NCBI GenBank assembly: GCA_033980235.1
Contig: CM067067.1
Coordinates: 14,690,401 to 14,754,400 of the forward strand
Source: Diadema setosum
Taxonomy: Eukaryota; Echinodermata; Echinoidea; Diadematoida; Diadematidae
Direction of reading: 5' to 3'
DNA: 64,000 bases
Of the stretch, positions 1 to 12,755 are shown one piece after another. The notes under the pieces are model-generated. The model searched no databases. It was not told the origin of the DNA and was given only the letters and a program-made list of their open reading frames with translations. Numbering within the stretch: the stretch's first letter is position 1; each line of letters begins with the position of its first letter. Position numbers and translations under genes: made by a program.

Positions 1-429
1 AAAGATTTTACAAAATTGCACAGTTTCATACAACAAAATAAGCTTGAATATATTATATTTGTTATTTGTTTTCATTGCAGCCAAAATAAAGTGGTAATAT
101 GTCACGATTTATTTTTTTTTTTTTTTTGGGGGGGGGGGTCATCACAAACTCACGCAGAAGATAAATCTCAATGATATATTTGTGGGCAAAATAACCGAAC
201 GACACCCATGTGTACTGAATAGACCTACTTCATACTGATTTGTGCTTTTCGAAAAGCGGAGAAAAGACAAGAAGCTTGCCTTTGTACGTGATGAAAACGC
301 TTCAGGTTATTGATTCTACATGAGAACGTGATTTGGAACTATTAGTTTCAATAGTCAATGAAGTGATTACATTCCAGTTTCACCGGGCAAAATCCGGGTT
401 TGTTTGTTTTTTTAACTTATAGAAAAGTA

Positions 430-509
430 AACCTTGTAAAATAAATACACACCCACACATTCATACACAAACCTTGTAAAATAAATACACACCCACACAT
501 TCATACACA
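430..509. repeat. Perfect 2 x 40 bp tandem duplication
   Basis: Two adjacent identical 40-bp units, at 430-469 and 470-509, each starting AACCTTGTAAAATAAATACA. No coding content is seen. The absence of any difference between the units indicates a recent duplication by slippage or unequal exchange. Confidence 0.9.
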
Positions 510-1040
510 GACACGGATGTGTGTATGTCATGTATGTGTTAAATAATTCATATCAGAATCTCCCCAACGGAAGAAACAATATGACTGACAAATTTCGTTT
601 CCTTCACAGCATCATAGACAGTTAAAAAAAAAAAATACTGCTCCCTCTTGTGGTCATATATCACTAGCGGATAAAATAAATTTTAAATTGACTCGGGGGG
701 AAGGGGGGGGGGGGGCAATAAATTTGGTGTCAATTTTTTTGGTCTCTGGGGTGTGGTTGCTGCGCTTCTTGAGGGATTCCACTAAAATTATTCTGTGTCT
801 TTAATATGTTTGTATATATTAGTGAGTTGTTATATTACATGTCTTAACTTGCCTTTCAGGGGTCTTATTATACAAACTTGCTTTTCTAAGACCCCTCCAC
901 TTTACATCTATAATGCATCTACATGCATTGTCAATTTCTATTCAAATATTCTGCAAATTGTTTTAGTCGCATATATTCAACAATGTATTCCTTGTTACAT
1001 ATTATTGTTTTTATGTAAATTTTTGTATCGCGGAAACTTT

Positions 1041-1070
1041 GAATAAACTTGAAACTTGAACTTGAACTTG
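1041..1070 (+). repeat. Retroposon-type 3' tail (AATAAA + ACTTGA repeats)
   Basis: An AATAAA signal is followed at once by repeated ACTTGAA/CTTGAA units. This is the form of a 3' end of a non-LTR retrotransposon or SINE that carries a short microsatellite tail instead of poly(A). Similar tails occur near 45902-45932 and 56956-57008. The body upstream (about 800-1040) has no recognisable reverse transcriptase. It could also be an ordinary gene 3' end. Confidence 0.4.
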
Positions 1071-1811
1071 ATTCCAACCTTGGCGACCAACTTACGGCAA
1101 CATCTGCAAATGACCGCATTATTTCACATTGACACGTATTCCTGATCCACGAAAAAAAAAAAAAAAAATAAGTGTACACTGTCGACAGACCGCTACACAA
1201 TCAATTTTGTCCTGAATTCTAGAGTTTCTTCCTATGGAAGAATTTAGCCCTGGCACGCATCAGATGCACATATCAGCAAGATGAAAAAGAGAATAGTTGG
1301 TGACAGATTTAGGCCGGATGAACATGTCGCCAATTTATCTGCCCCGAGTCTGTCTCAAGGCATGTAGTTAGGATTTGATTCCAAAATACAGTTTTCATGA
1401 GAGGAATTTCGTTCACTTCTAGGTTAATTCTCGGATATTTTTGTCTCCATTGTCGCGCGGAAAACTGTAGCACAGTCACAACTCAATAAGGAACGACAGG
1501 GATTACGAAATTCAAAATTAAAACTATTGGGTAATCGCTCTGCACCGGTCAATCAAGGGATTATTTAATAAAAATCACAAGAGCTTCTTTTCCAGTAGAA
1601 TCGTCGCGGAGATGTATGATACGCATATTTCCATGACATCATAATAATATTTATATATCCATTGTTCATCACAGAGCAGTAGGTCATGAGGCAACCAGGT
1701 TAATGGTAATTAAGAGACTCATTATTTACCTAACTGAAATTGACATCAATCTTTACCGTTATTTGTAACTCTTAATCTAAACTTTTAAAAACTACAGTAT
1801 GACATCCTGCA

Positions 1812-1813
<2 letters not shown>

Positions 1814-1862
<49 letters not shown>

Positions 1863-1957
1863 GATGTGTATATAATATATATGTAATATAATATACATAT
1901 ATATGTAAATATATTATATTATGTATATATAATCTATAAATATATATATTCATATTC
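1814..1957. repeat. (TA)n array with degenerate AT-palindromic flank
   Basis: About 46 bp of uninterrupted TA is followed by about 100 bp of imperfect TATA/ATATT sequence that can pair with itself. A short (GA)n run follows at about 1971-1982. Confidence 0.9.
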
Positions 1958-4900
1958 AAATAGACAGACAGAGAGAGAGAGTCATATAATAATCCTTATT
2001 TTTCGTACTCTTACATGAAATGGCATGATTTTCGACTGCTGTGCAAAAACAACCATTTAGATGGTCTTCACTTTACAACGCATTGCTTGCTTAATCGTAT
2101 GTTGTTTTCAGAATTTATGCTGTAGGCATGCTTTCGCGAAAATCAATTTTCAAAAACTGGCCGAAAAACAATAATGATTATTTTTATCCAGATGACCGGC
2201 ACTCTCTCGGTTTGAGATAATACAATGCTGTGAGAGGTATATAGCAATGTAGCGTCTCTCTCTCTTTCCCTGTCTCTCACACTCTTTCTTTCTCTTGCTG
2301 TCTGTCCCATGTACGAAGTGTCTGTGTACTAGTATGTTTGAGCACTTCTCTCCCTTCGTCTTTTTTTTTCTCTCTCTGTCTTAGCCATTCGCAGCCTATT
2401 TCCACAGAACACACATACATCTTTCACGTTATGAACATGATTTTCTTAATTACATGAAAATGAATATCATTTGCTTATTCTATCTTGCGTATTCTCTCTA
2501 GGCCTATACCATGTAATAAGGAAACTGAAGAAGTAATTTAGATGTAATTTAGGGCTTTTCAGACTTTACAAAGAAAAATATTGTTGGTTACTTCGGCAAT
2601 TCTCTCTCTCGTCGCCTGGAGATCACGTGGCCCGCTTGTGGATCTTAGGACGCCATGCAATGAAGGCACGTGGAGACGGCTTTTGATTCCCCAAGACATC
2701 CAAGCCAACACGAATCGACTTACATTTTCAAGCCACAAAGTACATCTTCGCGATTGCACGGGCGATAAAGACGAGATGGGCGATGAAGGAGGCAGAGAGT
2801 AATTTTGTTTGTGAGGAAAGTTGTTCGGAGTTAACTCGGGAACATTGGTATGAGGAATATATAGGGCCCACAAGTTGTATAATTACGTTTTTACTTTGCT
2901 GGCTGGCGACTTACCGCGCCTGCTCCGGCTAAATTGACAGTGGAGACAAGGCGGGAAAAAGGCGGGAGATGGGCGGCTTGCTAACAGCCTTGGGGTATTC
3001 TGCTCCAGCGCGCGCGTCAAATAGGTCAGCTACCTGCAAGCCATGGGGTGTGACAGGTTTTGGCATTTTGCATCGAGGTATGCTCGCAAAATGATAAAAA
3101 TCATGGTTAGATCTTGTCTGTCGTGCAGAATAGTATGTCCATTACGGGTGTGCCATCGCAAGAGAAACGCAAATTTGGAGCCTAGAGGAAAGTATCCAAA
3201 AAAAAAAAGAAAAGAAAAAGAGGGGTGGGGAGATGAAACAGTTCACGGTCGTTTCTCACCCGAAAAATTGAGAAATACAGAGATATTGACACATCGATCA
3301 GTTCCCTGCATATTACGAAGGGGTATGTCAGCAGGGCTTTTTTTTTTCTTTGAATGTTGAATTCATCATTTGGGGCCATGTCCAAAACACTTGTCCCTCT
3401 CTGAATTCTATTCTCTGCTACACCGAATCGTATGGAATCGTAAGTAAGTTTCTCAAAGGCTCTTGAACATTACACCAATAAGGTCTATCGACAGGGAAGA
3501 AAGGAATGTGGTACTTTATTTTCACCCCCCCCCCCCCACCCCCTTGTTGACAGGCGGGCAAAGAAGGGTAACGAAGAATGCTTAACATAATTCTTGTCAA
3601 TAAATAAAATACCGAAAGCGTTGCAAACACTAGCATGGGTACTTTGGTATAAAGGAGGTATTCAGCACGGTTGTTTTCGAGTTGTCTCCCCATTTATTTT
3701 CCTCCTTTTTAATGATATAATGTACCAAATACCGTTGATAGCGGCCCCCATAAAAGAATTGGTTTATCAGTCACAATAGTAACAAGCATTTGTTTTGCAT
3801 GTCCAAGATTTCTAGAAATTTAATCCAAAGATGATAAAACTTAAGAAGCTGTAAAAACTCTGCATTTCACAGTTCTTGACATTCGCAGTTCTTAACATTA
3901 GTGGAGGCAACCACTGTGGATATAAATTATCAGAGTTGACATAAGGCTCGAACACCATACCGTATGTCCCCAAAAAATTACAACGGTACCCCCCACAATG
4001 ATAGCTTTAAGAATAGTGAATCAATCAAAATACAATTTCAGGGTATGAAACTTTAACTCATTGCCAACATCTTGCAGAAAATCCCATTCGATTTGCTTCA
4101 ATGGGCAAAGAGAATGAGAAATTTTGTCAAGGATGTCAGGAATCTCTTCCCTCCAAGTTTTGTCTATAATAAGTATTCAAACACAAGATCATCGAAGTGC
4201 TAAACTTGGGTGAATCAGACTCATGACATGCTTTACAACAATCCACATTTCTCTGTGACCGCTTAACCAAATCGGATGGGGTTTTCTGCAAAATAGAGCT
4301 AAGATGTTATATTCTAAGACCCTGAAGTATCAGTTAGACAGTTTAATCACATTGGGTGTTATTGAGGCGAAAATCTGATTGTATTTCTTTTTTTTTGGGG
4401 GGGGGGGACATACTGTACTGGCCTATTCGTGAGCTTGAAGACAGAAGAGAGAAATGAAAGAGGAAGGAGAAAAGAAAGAGTGCAACTTTGTCCCAAACTT
4501 TTATCCCATAAAATGTAGGCCCTTTTTTCCACCACAATGGTCCAGAAAAGCATTGAACCGTAACTTGTCTCTGTAAGTCATCAATTTACCTAATTATGTA
4601 CCTATCTTCACGCTAAACTATATTCTTAATTTCAAATCTTTTAAATCTGATTTTCGATCAATAAGCTTATAATTATGACTATCCGAGTAAAAATTCTGGG
4701 CCAAGCATGTTGACGTATAATATGGAATTCCGGATATCGACCGAACTGTTTTTTTTTTATTTTTTGTTTATGTTAGGCTCAAAATCAACGCATGTGACTA
4801 CACTGCTGTGTTATCTATGTGGTCGATTTTATACATCAGCTCTAACGCAATGACTTTTGATTCGTTCTATTCAGATTGCCATATCTATGTGTTTTAACTC

Positions 4901-5318
4901 TTGCCTGATTTGAAGGAAAAAATGAACACATAAGAATAATGCATTACACTGCATATTTGGAATATATCATTCACCATCACATGAAGAAAGATATATAACG
5001 ACCTTATGAAGTGACAGCTCAAATAAAATTCATCTTGTCTTGTCATCTCATCTTTGCCATCCCAGGGCTAAGATATCAATCAAAAAGCAAAGGAGCCACG
5101 GCCTTGGATTATACCTTGGGGGAAAAATGTCTCTGGAATTCAAGCTACTAGTAATGTTCAGTTGCAGAGTTTAAAACTAATTAATACAGCCACGAGAAAT
5201 AGGTTTTTGTTTTGTTTTGTTTTGTTTTGTTATTACTTTTTAGTCTGGTCTTGTCGCGACTGTGTCCAATACAGACCAATACTTGGAGAGGAAGTGGAAT
5301 TTACATAAAATTACTTAC

Positions 5319-5416
5319 GGTGGAAACAAGACCTGTCCTGCAGACTTGAGTGGTGCGCGAACTATTCCGACGACGACTAATTTTGTTGTCGATGTGTCAC
5401 CATCATTCGTGCATTC
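5319..5416 (-). CDS. Candidate internal exon, unknown protein
   Basis: On the minus strand a segment of 98 nt is bounded upstream by a pyrimidine-rich acceptor (CTCCTCCTGTCGGTCAG) and downstream by a consensus donor (GTAAGTAA). Only the frame starting at the first base is open; the other two stop early. It enters in phase 0, leaves in phase 2, and encodes about 32 residues beginning ECTNDGDTSTTKLVVVGIVR. The base composition is more GC-rich than the neighbouring sequence. The protein is not recognised. The frame stays open for about 80 codons upstream of the acceptor, so the true exon could be longer. It may belong to the same gene as the minus-strand candidates at 35-41 kb, but the connecting exons were not found and its phase does not join directly to them. 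Confidence 0.3.
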
Positions 5417-5820
5417 CTGACCGACAGGAGGAGATGCTAATCGTGGATGGATGGGGTTGTAAGAAGTACTCTGCTTCATTTCTCTCACTGGTTGTTCTCT
5501 ATTCTCCAGGGGAAGATACATGAGTTTCGTTGATTGGACGTGAACAGATGGGAATCTAAGGCATGTCATGTTTTCAAGTTTGTCTTGTTTTGTTTTGTTC
5601 TTTTGGTATCCGTAATGACCGTGAGACAGAAATTTGATATGTTCAATCAAAAAGAATTGACAGTCGGATTTATGATTACCCTGTGGTTTAAGGATAGCAG
5701 TCTTGCTATTAGTATAAAGATATAATACAGATACCTTGATTTATCCAGTAATAACCATGGTTACCTATCAGCAGCTGGTCTGATTTCATATAGACGAACT
5801 TCATTGGTTTCATTTCATAA

Positions 5821-5838
5821 TTAATAATAATAATGATG

Positions 5839-5883
<45 letters not shown>

Positions 5884-5969
5884 TCAATAATACTTATGAT
5901 ACTAGTAATAAATTATTATTATCATTATTATTATTTTTATTCTTATTATTATTATCATTATAATAATGA
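5821..5969. repeat. (AAT)n followed by (ATT)n, hairpin-forming
   Basis: An AAT trinucleotide array (5821-5880) passes through about 35 bp of mixed sequence into the complementary ATT array (to about 5969), so the two halves can fold back on each other. Confidence 0.85.
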
Positions 5970-6677
5970 TAGCCTTATCTAGTTACTTTTTTTTTGTTTG
6001 TGCACTTTGGTAAAGGATCACAGCATGAACATCAAAGGCTCTTTCTTACAGCTAACAGCCCAGATCTGTCCACAGGCCGTAACCACTCGATAAGTTGAGT
6101 TGAGGCTGTTAGGTTGATAATGATGGGCTGCTTTTCTCATCAAAGCCATGAACTTTCCGTTCAAGAGTTGGAAAATCTTGCCAGCTTGCAATCTTGCAAT
6201 ATTACAGCGGCGTTTCTGATTGACTGCATGAGGGATTCTATTTCAACTCGCCTGTTACTATTGAAAAATAAGCAAACTTTTCAAAATATTCTAAATTTAG
6301 GAAGAATGCGTTCAAATGCGACTTTTAAGCTACAAAACCATGCTCTTTTCACAACTTCGACATTTTTTTGCATCCATACTTTTGAAGATTAAGTGCGATT
6401 CCGTTTTTCGATACCATCGAAGACATTCAGGAGGTAATATAAAAATAGCAACTACACCCATCGACCATATTCCAGTTTAATCGACTGCATAGACAGGATA
6501 GACTTTATAGGTTTTTAAGATGTATTACAATGTCATCATTAGTGTCAAATCACTCATGACGTTATTCAAATCTTGTGACTCTTCATGAGATATGATATTA
6601 TAAGCTGTACATGTATTTCATATTTCAATCTCTCTTTCGCTGCATTATTATATACAAGATATACATACAAACATACA

Positions 6678-6716
6678 TGTGTGTGTGTGTGTGTGCGTGT
6701 GTATGTGAGTGTGTGT
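6678..6716. repeat. (GT)n microsatellite
   Basis: Imperfect GT dinucleotide run with GC and AT interruptions. Confidence 0.9.
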
Positions 6717-6894
6717 ACTTTCAAGGAAATCGAAAGGAAAGGCATTCAAACACAAAAGTTCAACTAAAAAAGACACGAGAAATTGCTTGTACTGATTTTA
6801 CGTGACTTTTAGGGAAGCATGCTTGTAAGAAACCAACCTCGGGACCGACAGCTACAAAGTATCTTTCGAAGGACATTATAGGCAAAGAACATAT

Positions 6895-6993
6895 ACCTTG
6901 CCTGATAGGGATTGAACCGCTGCTACCATGCAGGGAATCGAATCAGAGACCTCGTGATTGACAATCTGTAGCTGTATCCACTAGGCCCCTGTG
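6895..6993 (-). repeat. tRNA-like (SINE head) sequence
   Basis: Read on the minus strand, CCTAGTGGATACAGC is positioned like a pol III A box. About 45 nt later comes GATTCGATTCC, a good B-box match, with TTGTCAATCACGAGGTC in the anticodon-arm position. A second B-box-like string, GGTTCAATCCC, follows about 20 nt further on. The acceptor stem does not close, so this is not a functional tRNA gene. A tRNA-derived SINE fragment is the simplest reading. Confidence 0.45.
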
Positions 6994-8263
6994 ATATGAA
7001 TTATGCGTGTCAACTTTCGGTATGAGCCCGCATCAGTGCTGTGACGATATTTCACCAACTGGTCCCGATCATGCATGCATGTCTGAAAGGATTCGTTAGA
7101 TATTCGAGGAAAGAAAAAACAAAACTGTTTCGTCTATCAGTAATCACCGCAAAGAGGTGACATGGTAGACAAGAAGAGGCAATATCAACTCGGTAATCGA
7201 ATGAAAAATCGATCAAATATGGAGAATTTCAATGAGATTATTGGTTGAAGAAATACACCATGGGATTACTGGAAAAACATTGAGGGCGGCGAAGTTCAAT
7301 GCTTCAGTGCAGGGACATGGCGTGACCGTCATACAAATCAACCAGAATAATTCCGATATTCCCTGGTATTCATGTTCGGAATATCAAACAGGAATCTATC
7401 CATTGGTGAAGTTTGAATTCTCCTGGGACGCTGAATATTTCATTCGTTATTTTCTCACTACTTCGGAGCATCTGCGGAGCGCGTGGAATATAACAATTTG
7501 AATTGCGCGTGCTGAGATGAAGGATAGACTAATTTACAAATCGCCCAAATCAAACATTATTCACTAGTTTTCTTCAACCGGCGTAAGATATCAAGTCAAA
7601 ACCACGATGGATCCAGCCACAGAGGAAGGCAGGTACTGGAGGAAAATACAAGTATTGAAGTGAACTATATTGTGTTACACTAATTTTGAATTTCAGAAAT
7701 ACTTTGATGCAAATTAATCTTAAGTTTGCCATCATCGTTTTTTATCCCCGTCGCACGTAGCTGATCTAAGCGACTTTTACCTCGTCTTCGATAAAGTCAA
7801 AGGAAAAAGGACGTTTCGGAGTCCCTTACTAAAAAGCAATGATCAGCATTCTCGGAAGATTTCCAATGGGGCAGATGGGTTTCAAATACATTTACGATGC
7901 AATCGACGAAGGTACACAGAATGAAATCCTAGAATTTAAATACTGCTACTGTCATATTTACATTACCTTTCTCTTTGTCGTAAAGATTACACGTCCCCTC
8001 GTGAATAAAAAAAAAAAACAACCCAAAACAAAGGGCAAGATTGTTTGTGATGACCGATAAGTGGCAACACAAAGGGGCATTAAATATAGGTTTATTGAAT
8101 GGGTTGTTGTTGTTTTGTGTGTGTGTCTATTTGACATCGAATATTATATCACCCTGATCACATTCACATTGCTTGCTGCTCCTCCACTGGGTGTTATAGA
8201 ACAAGAAAGTAAAGACAGACATAACATCATAAGTATTCACCAAAAAATGTCTACCTCATAAAT

Positions 8264-8268
8264 ACCCA

Positions 8269-8322
<54 letters not shown>

Positions 8323-8331
8323 TACACACCA
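8264..8331. repeat. (AC)n microsatellite
   Basis: About 60 bp of near-perfect AC repeat, followed by CACCACCACC. Confidence 0.95.
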
Positions 8332-9853
8332 CCACCAACAATCTGGCAAATAAAAAAAAAACAATACTAAGGAAAAGTTCCACGTTCTGTTTTTCCATTG
8401 CATCTCCAATAGATATCCGCACTTCCCGAAGGGTGAAAAAGTGAATGTAGAATCTCCAACTGAATGTAATTACTGTAATTGCTCACTCCAGATATTAATT
8501 GACGCCCAGAGAAATCTTGTTTTCATTTTATTTATCTTTTTTTCCGTCCGAGTAGCAGCGTGCTGTGAACAACTACCTCGGTAATTGAGTGGAAATAAAA
8601 TGAGTTGCAGGCTTCATAGAATCAATATTTCAAGTCGAGTGCCTTCGAAAATAAAAGTGAGTTTCTGGAACAAAACATAAACGCGAATTAGAATGGGAAA
8701 ATGTCCTCACTGCCAGATCCAGTGTTCAAGCGCATGATTAACTTTATAATCGAGTCATAAACGCAATTTGTGAAATGGATAACTTACGGCCGATTTCTGA
8801 AAAAAAAAAACAATATGCGAAATAAAAAATTACCGATAGTAACATTAAAGTGGTGAACACGAATTTTCGTATATCGAGTAATTTAAGATTTAAACTTAAT
8901 TGAACATACTGATTTCACATCTCACACAAAAAGCACGCGAACCCACCCACTCAAATACATTCATGTAGTTCACATAATAAAATACATTATTAATATACAT
9001 TCATAAACACAACGTAGGAATATATGCATACTTATAATATAATCAATGTATAAATGCATATATTCATATATGCACAAATACATTTGTCGTCTGTCTCTTA
9101 CACGTCAATGCACCTTTAATTCACCTGCCTCAACTCCTTTTCCCCTCTCGTTTCCCCCCCCCCCCCTTTTTTTTCTTTTTGTACAAAGCTCGCTTTGCAT
9201 TCGATTCGGAGAAACGAAACGTGCCTTTTGTTTTACCTGTAGTATTATTATCCCATGGGAATATTCATAAGACGGGTCAATGTAATTACGTCTTGGTATT
9301 GGATTTCCAGTGTCATTACACTATTTACTATCGTAAGATTAATCATATCGCGAACTAATGGACTCATATTGCCGGTGCATAATCTTCATTGCATCCAGAA
9401 CTCAAACGGAAGCCGCTGCGTTTAGTCCAATTTCGATGGGAGCGCATGACGGAATTTCATGAATATCAAAGTTTTATTGATAGGACCTAAAACATCAGAC
9501 CCCCCCCCCAAAAAAAAAAAAAAAAAACAACTCTCTATTGACATTGAGTGAGACTCATGTACCTTTGCACTTTTAATGAAATTTCTTAGCAGGCAGGGCT
9601 TTTTTTTAAACCACATGGTCATCCGCCAATTCAATTTACCTGCAGACGATCATGAATTTTTTAGATATTCACGACGTGTTCTTCTGCGTGCCATTACCAA
9701 AATTAACTGTTTCACTCACTCCAGTAATTTTTCCGGAATATGCACGAAGTGATGTTTTCCTACCTTCTCTTAAGCACCACAAATTGTTTTCTTACTTGTT
9801 TTAGTCTTTCTAAAGAAGCTGTTAAAAGTTCTTACCTTGTATTTGTTCTCCAG

Positions 9854-9965
9854 AGCTTTGGGGCTGCCAAAGCGATACTAACGGCTCAATTGAAGGACCC
9901 GTCCGAAGAGAACGAGGGCGAGAGCAGCGGGGCGGGAAGCATTACAATTAATCGACAGTGTGAAA
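9854..9965 (+). CDS. Candidate internal exon, unknown protein
   Basis: A 112-nt segment follows the acceptor TTGTATTTGTTCTCCAG and ends at the donor GTGAGTGA. The frame starting at the first base is open (37 codons plus one base; phase 0 in, phase 1 out). It begins SFGAAKAILTAQLKDPSEEN and continues through a Glu/Ser/Gly-rich stretch to TINRQCE. It is markedly GC-richer than the sequence on either side, as expected of an exon in an AT-rich genome. The protein family was not recognised. A competing minus-strand reading exists: donor GTAAGAAC next to 9830 after the open peptide YRFGSPKALENKYK. That version is only about 42 nt and has a poor acceptor, so the plus strand is preferred. Confidence 0.4.
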
Positions 9966-10433
9966 GTGAGTGATGTGGTCGCACCGCAGCTCCACCAACC
10001 CACTGCGCCGTGTGAGACCAAAATGTCATTCCTCCTCAAGCAACGTACGCATCAGGCGTTCTCTGAACCACCGCGATAACTTTACAGACGCGCCACTTTG
10101 ACGTACTAACAGCGTGCGTTTCATGCCGCAGTGCCCAAGAAACATGATGGGCGGTACAATATGTAACTTTAAGCCTTCCCAAGGAACGACCCACTTCACC
10201 TGTATACGCATGGTTAAAGAGAGGCGTTAATTTGCCGGCTGGTCGAAGTTTATGCCGTTAGCGAGACACGAATCTGATAAATTTGGAAGGTAGGTCAAAC
10301 ACGAAAAAGAAAATACAAAACAAAATCCCCTCATTTCTGGAACTTGCATTTTCTGGATGCTGATTTCATTTAGCCCACAAGCAGCCCGATTTTATGTAGT
10401 TCATGTTGATAATATGGAAGTGAGGCAAACAAA

Positions 10434-10481
<48 letters not shown>

Positions 10482-10529
10482 TGTGTTAGGAAATTGTGGT
10501 GGGAGAGAGACGTAATCCGTGTTCAGCAA
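9966..10529. other. Intergenic or intronic: GC-richer island plus (GT)n
   Basis: 9970-10270 is a unique GC-richer stretch without a supported gene, possibly conserved non-coding. A (GT)n microsatellite occupies 10439-10487. The composite transposon begins just after the TTA at 10530-10532. Confidence 0.6.
10439..10487. repeat. (GT)n microsatellite
   Basis: About 49 bp of GT repeat with one AT interruption. Confidence 0.95.
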
Positions 10530-10532
10530 TTA
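10530..10532. other. Left target-site duplication (TTA) of the composite element
   Basis: TTA directly precedes the terminal sequence TAGACCGGGGGCCC. The identical TTA follows the inverted terminus at 16461-16463. Because the element itself begins TA, the exact cut could be placed one or two bases differently, but TTA is the reading that gives matching flanks. Confidence 0.65.
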
Positions 10533-12428
10533 TAGACCGGGGGCCCAGGAGGTTTATTCAACCGAAAAGCGGACAAGCAACTGACCTCATAAGAAGTTTA
10601 CATGGACCCTGGACATCACAAAAATGCATTGCTGCCGGGTCTCATCGTTGGCCTTCCCGCCAAAATCACGCAATGTATGACGTCACTTCCGGTTGGCCCT
10701 TTTCCCAAATTTTTGAGACAGTTTGAGTGAATGATCATTATTAAGATGTCAGTTTCGGCATCTATAAGAGTGTCCTAGATATATTTTATTTGGTATCCAA
10801 CTATTTTGGAGTATGTATTTACCATGTATTTGCCTATTTTCTATGTGGTAATACTCCTGAGGGTGAATATATTCATGGCAATCATTGTCGACGTCACTGT
10901 TTTAGAGAAAATGACACCTAGATTTTGATCACTTTCTAGAAGATAGTTGTTAATACTCTCTATAAATATCTCAATCTTGTCCAACGGTTGTAAAAATCTA
11001 TATCCAGCCTTTCTTGTGATTTGAGATAAGTCTAGTCTGTTCAAACATTAAAAAAGTATAACCCTTCCACCATTTAGGGTAGCGCCCTCTGTGATCCTAA
11101 CCTTTGCAACACAAAAACTAAACTTTGAAACAAAGCATTATTGGACACAATATTATGTTGGAGATTAATGTTCGTAATGCGCACAAAAAAAATTGTATAT
11201 CTCGTCAGAATATTACAATGTTCTTCACTTAAAGCTTCTAGATAAGTTATGGAAGAGAGTACAGGAACTAGGCAATATCTAAATCTTGTATATGGGCAAA
11301 CAGTATTTGCATCATTACGATCAAGAGTCAAACTAAATTCGCAATATTTCGGGACACAGCCTTTAGAATGTCTTCGTCATCACTGACGCTTCCATCACTC
11401 TCATCGCTTTCATCACTCTCATCGCTTTGCTCACTCCATGTCTCTTCGGATTCCTCATCGTCTCGGTTTGCATTATCTGAAGGACTGAACGATGAGCCTT
11501 CGAGAGATGCGGGAACTGCACTTCCTTGGTACCAGTCTGGCTCAAAGTGCTTCTGGGTAGATTTCCACCCATAGTCTACAAGACTGCCGTGCTGGCTCTT
11601 TTCCACATTCTGGCGACATACTGTGCTCTTGGATGTGATTTTTGAGTGTTGTGGCACAGAGAGGAAGAGAATTAGTAAATAGCAGATGATTTTATTCAGT
11701 CTTGAAAGGGGCAGTACCTTTGTCACCTCCACTGCTCATTCGCTTGAAGACATTGTATAGTATCTGGCATCATTTATGTCCAATGTTGCAAAGCCATACA
11801 GTGGGCAGATGAAGAATGTGGCAGCTCGAATATCTACTTCCTCGTTTGAGAGAGACTGGAAAGATTTGATGTATGTTGCACTATTTTCCATCTTTTGATA
11901 AGGTTTTACTTTCTCTTTCCTGGAGAAACGTGAAGTGAAATCGCAGCCTGCCGGGGAGACCAATATGTGCATCGGTAATGTCAGGTTGCTTCTCTTCGAG
12001 AACTGCTGCAATTTTTGAGACATCAACTTACCTTTTGTTTTTACCGGAACCAAAGTCTATAATTATTTTCCTTCATCCGACCTGGCACAGTACAGTAAGA
12101 TGATGAAGACGTCTGTGTTACTGGACCTAACGAAGATAATGCCCTCTTATTTGCATATTAGCTTCTACATGATGGCCTTGCACGTGTCTCGGCATATCTG
12201 CTTACAGTTGGTTGTTGACATTCCTCAATTCTACAAAGCTTCTGCCATGGGAAACATGCAACATGTCCATAGTGGGGCTTCCTCCATTCCTACATATATC
12301 TTGCAAACTGTCCCTTGACTGAAGAACTCTCGAGTAAATCCTTGCCTCTATAGCGCTGAACCTAATCTGTCCCAGTAATGAAGAATTCATGTGAAATAGA
12401 ACATTGGAGGTTTCGATCAGGAACGTCT
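10533..12428 (-). repeat. Left inverted arm of the composite element
   Basis: Reverse complement of 14565-16460 with about 98 percent identity in the outer 200 bp, estimated by counting by eye. Divergence increases inward: for example, several changes fall within 20 bp near 12040-12060. The outer 795 bp (10533-11327) is non-coding and carries the element terminus. Confidence 0.9.
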
Positions 12429-12755
12429 CTGGCTCCTTCAGCTGCGTGCACTCTGTGTACTGCTGTTTTAGATCTCTGCATTTTTTGATTCTGGTAACTG
12501 ACTTTAGGAACCTGGAACTGTCAGCTGCACATTCATCTTGAAACTCACTCCGTCTTTTCTACCCTCGTTCAAGTGTTGTTAGGAGAAATTGCCTCGTTGT
12601 CTCACTGGCCACGTTCCTCGATGAGATATTGATGAGCTCAGAAGGACCATCATAGACAAAGGGGTTGTATGTGTTTTTGCCTTTTCCATCGCGGCCACAT
12701 TCATATGGTGTGCCAACGAGTTCGGTCATATTCACCCTCAATTGTACCATTACAA
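11328..12755 (-). pseudogene. Broken XPG/PIN-like nuclease gene of the transposon, left copy
   Basis: Read on the minus strand from 12755 outward. Motifs in order: LINISS followed by SETTRQFLLTTLERG (near 12640-12550); a segment with an EFQ-DECAADSSRFLK pattern; then the region beyond the SIK motif of the right copy; a degraded SSDTDV region; HILVSPAGCDFTSRFS (near 11955-11925); DINDARYYT; RAQYVARMWKRAS; DYGW-PDWYQGSAVP; and an acidic SDESDESDG tail ending in NIANLV at 11328. GCD-TSRF followed by a KGK-type lysine patch resembles the helix-hairpin-helix region of FEN1/XPG nucleases. At least two frameshifts and a TAA at 12028-12030 break the frame. About 0.4 kb of coding sequence present in the right copy is deleted near 12425. 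It cannot encode a working protein. Confidence 0.7.

Larger units (their letters stand above)
510..5318. other. Non-coding stretch with simple repeats and one GC-richer island
   Basis: No supportable gene. It holds homopolymer runs (near 112-138, 695-715, 1152-1168, 3183-3215, 3526-3541), a TA/AT tract (1814-1957), a CT-rich patch (2253-2385) and a (GTTTT)n run near 5205-5228. About 2590-3060 is visibly GC-richer than its surroundings and contains several donor-like and acceptor-like strings on both strands, but no open frame survives between a matched pair. Confidence 0.6.
5970..9853. other. Non-coding stretch, mainly unique AT-rich sequence
   Basis: No gene is supported. It holds a (GT)n at 6678-6716, a tRNA-like repeat at 6895-6993 (listed separately), an (AC)n at 8264-8331, and mononucleotide runs (near 9156-9180 and 9499-9528). 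Short open frames at 6114-6392 and 7232-7501 have no splice context or recognisable motif. Confidence 0.6.

Noticed and set aside
2915..3033. GC-rich minus-strand segment with good donor (GTAAGTCGCC) and acceptor (GGCTTGCAG)
   Set aside because: All three frames contain a stop between the two sites; it could at most be untranslated.
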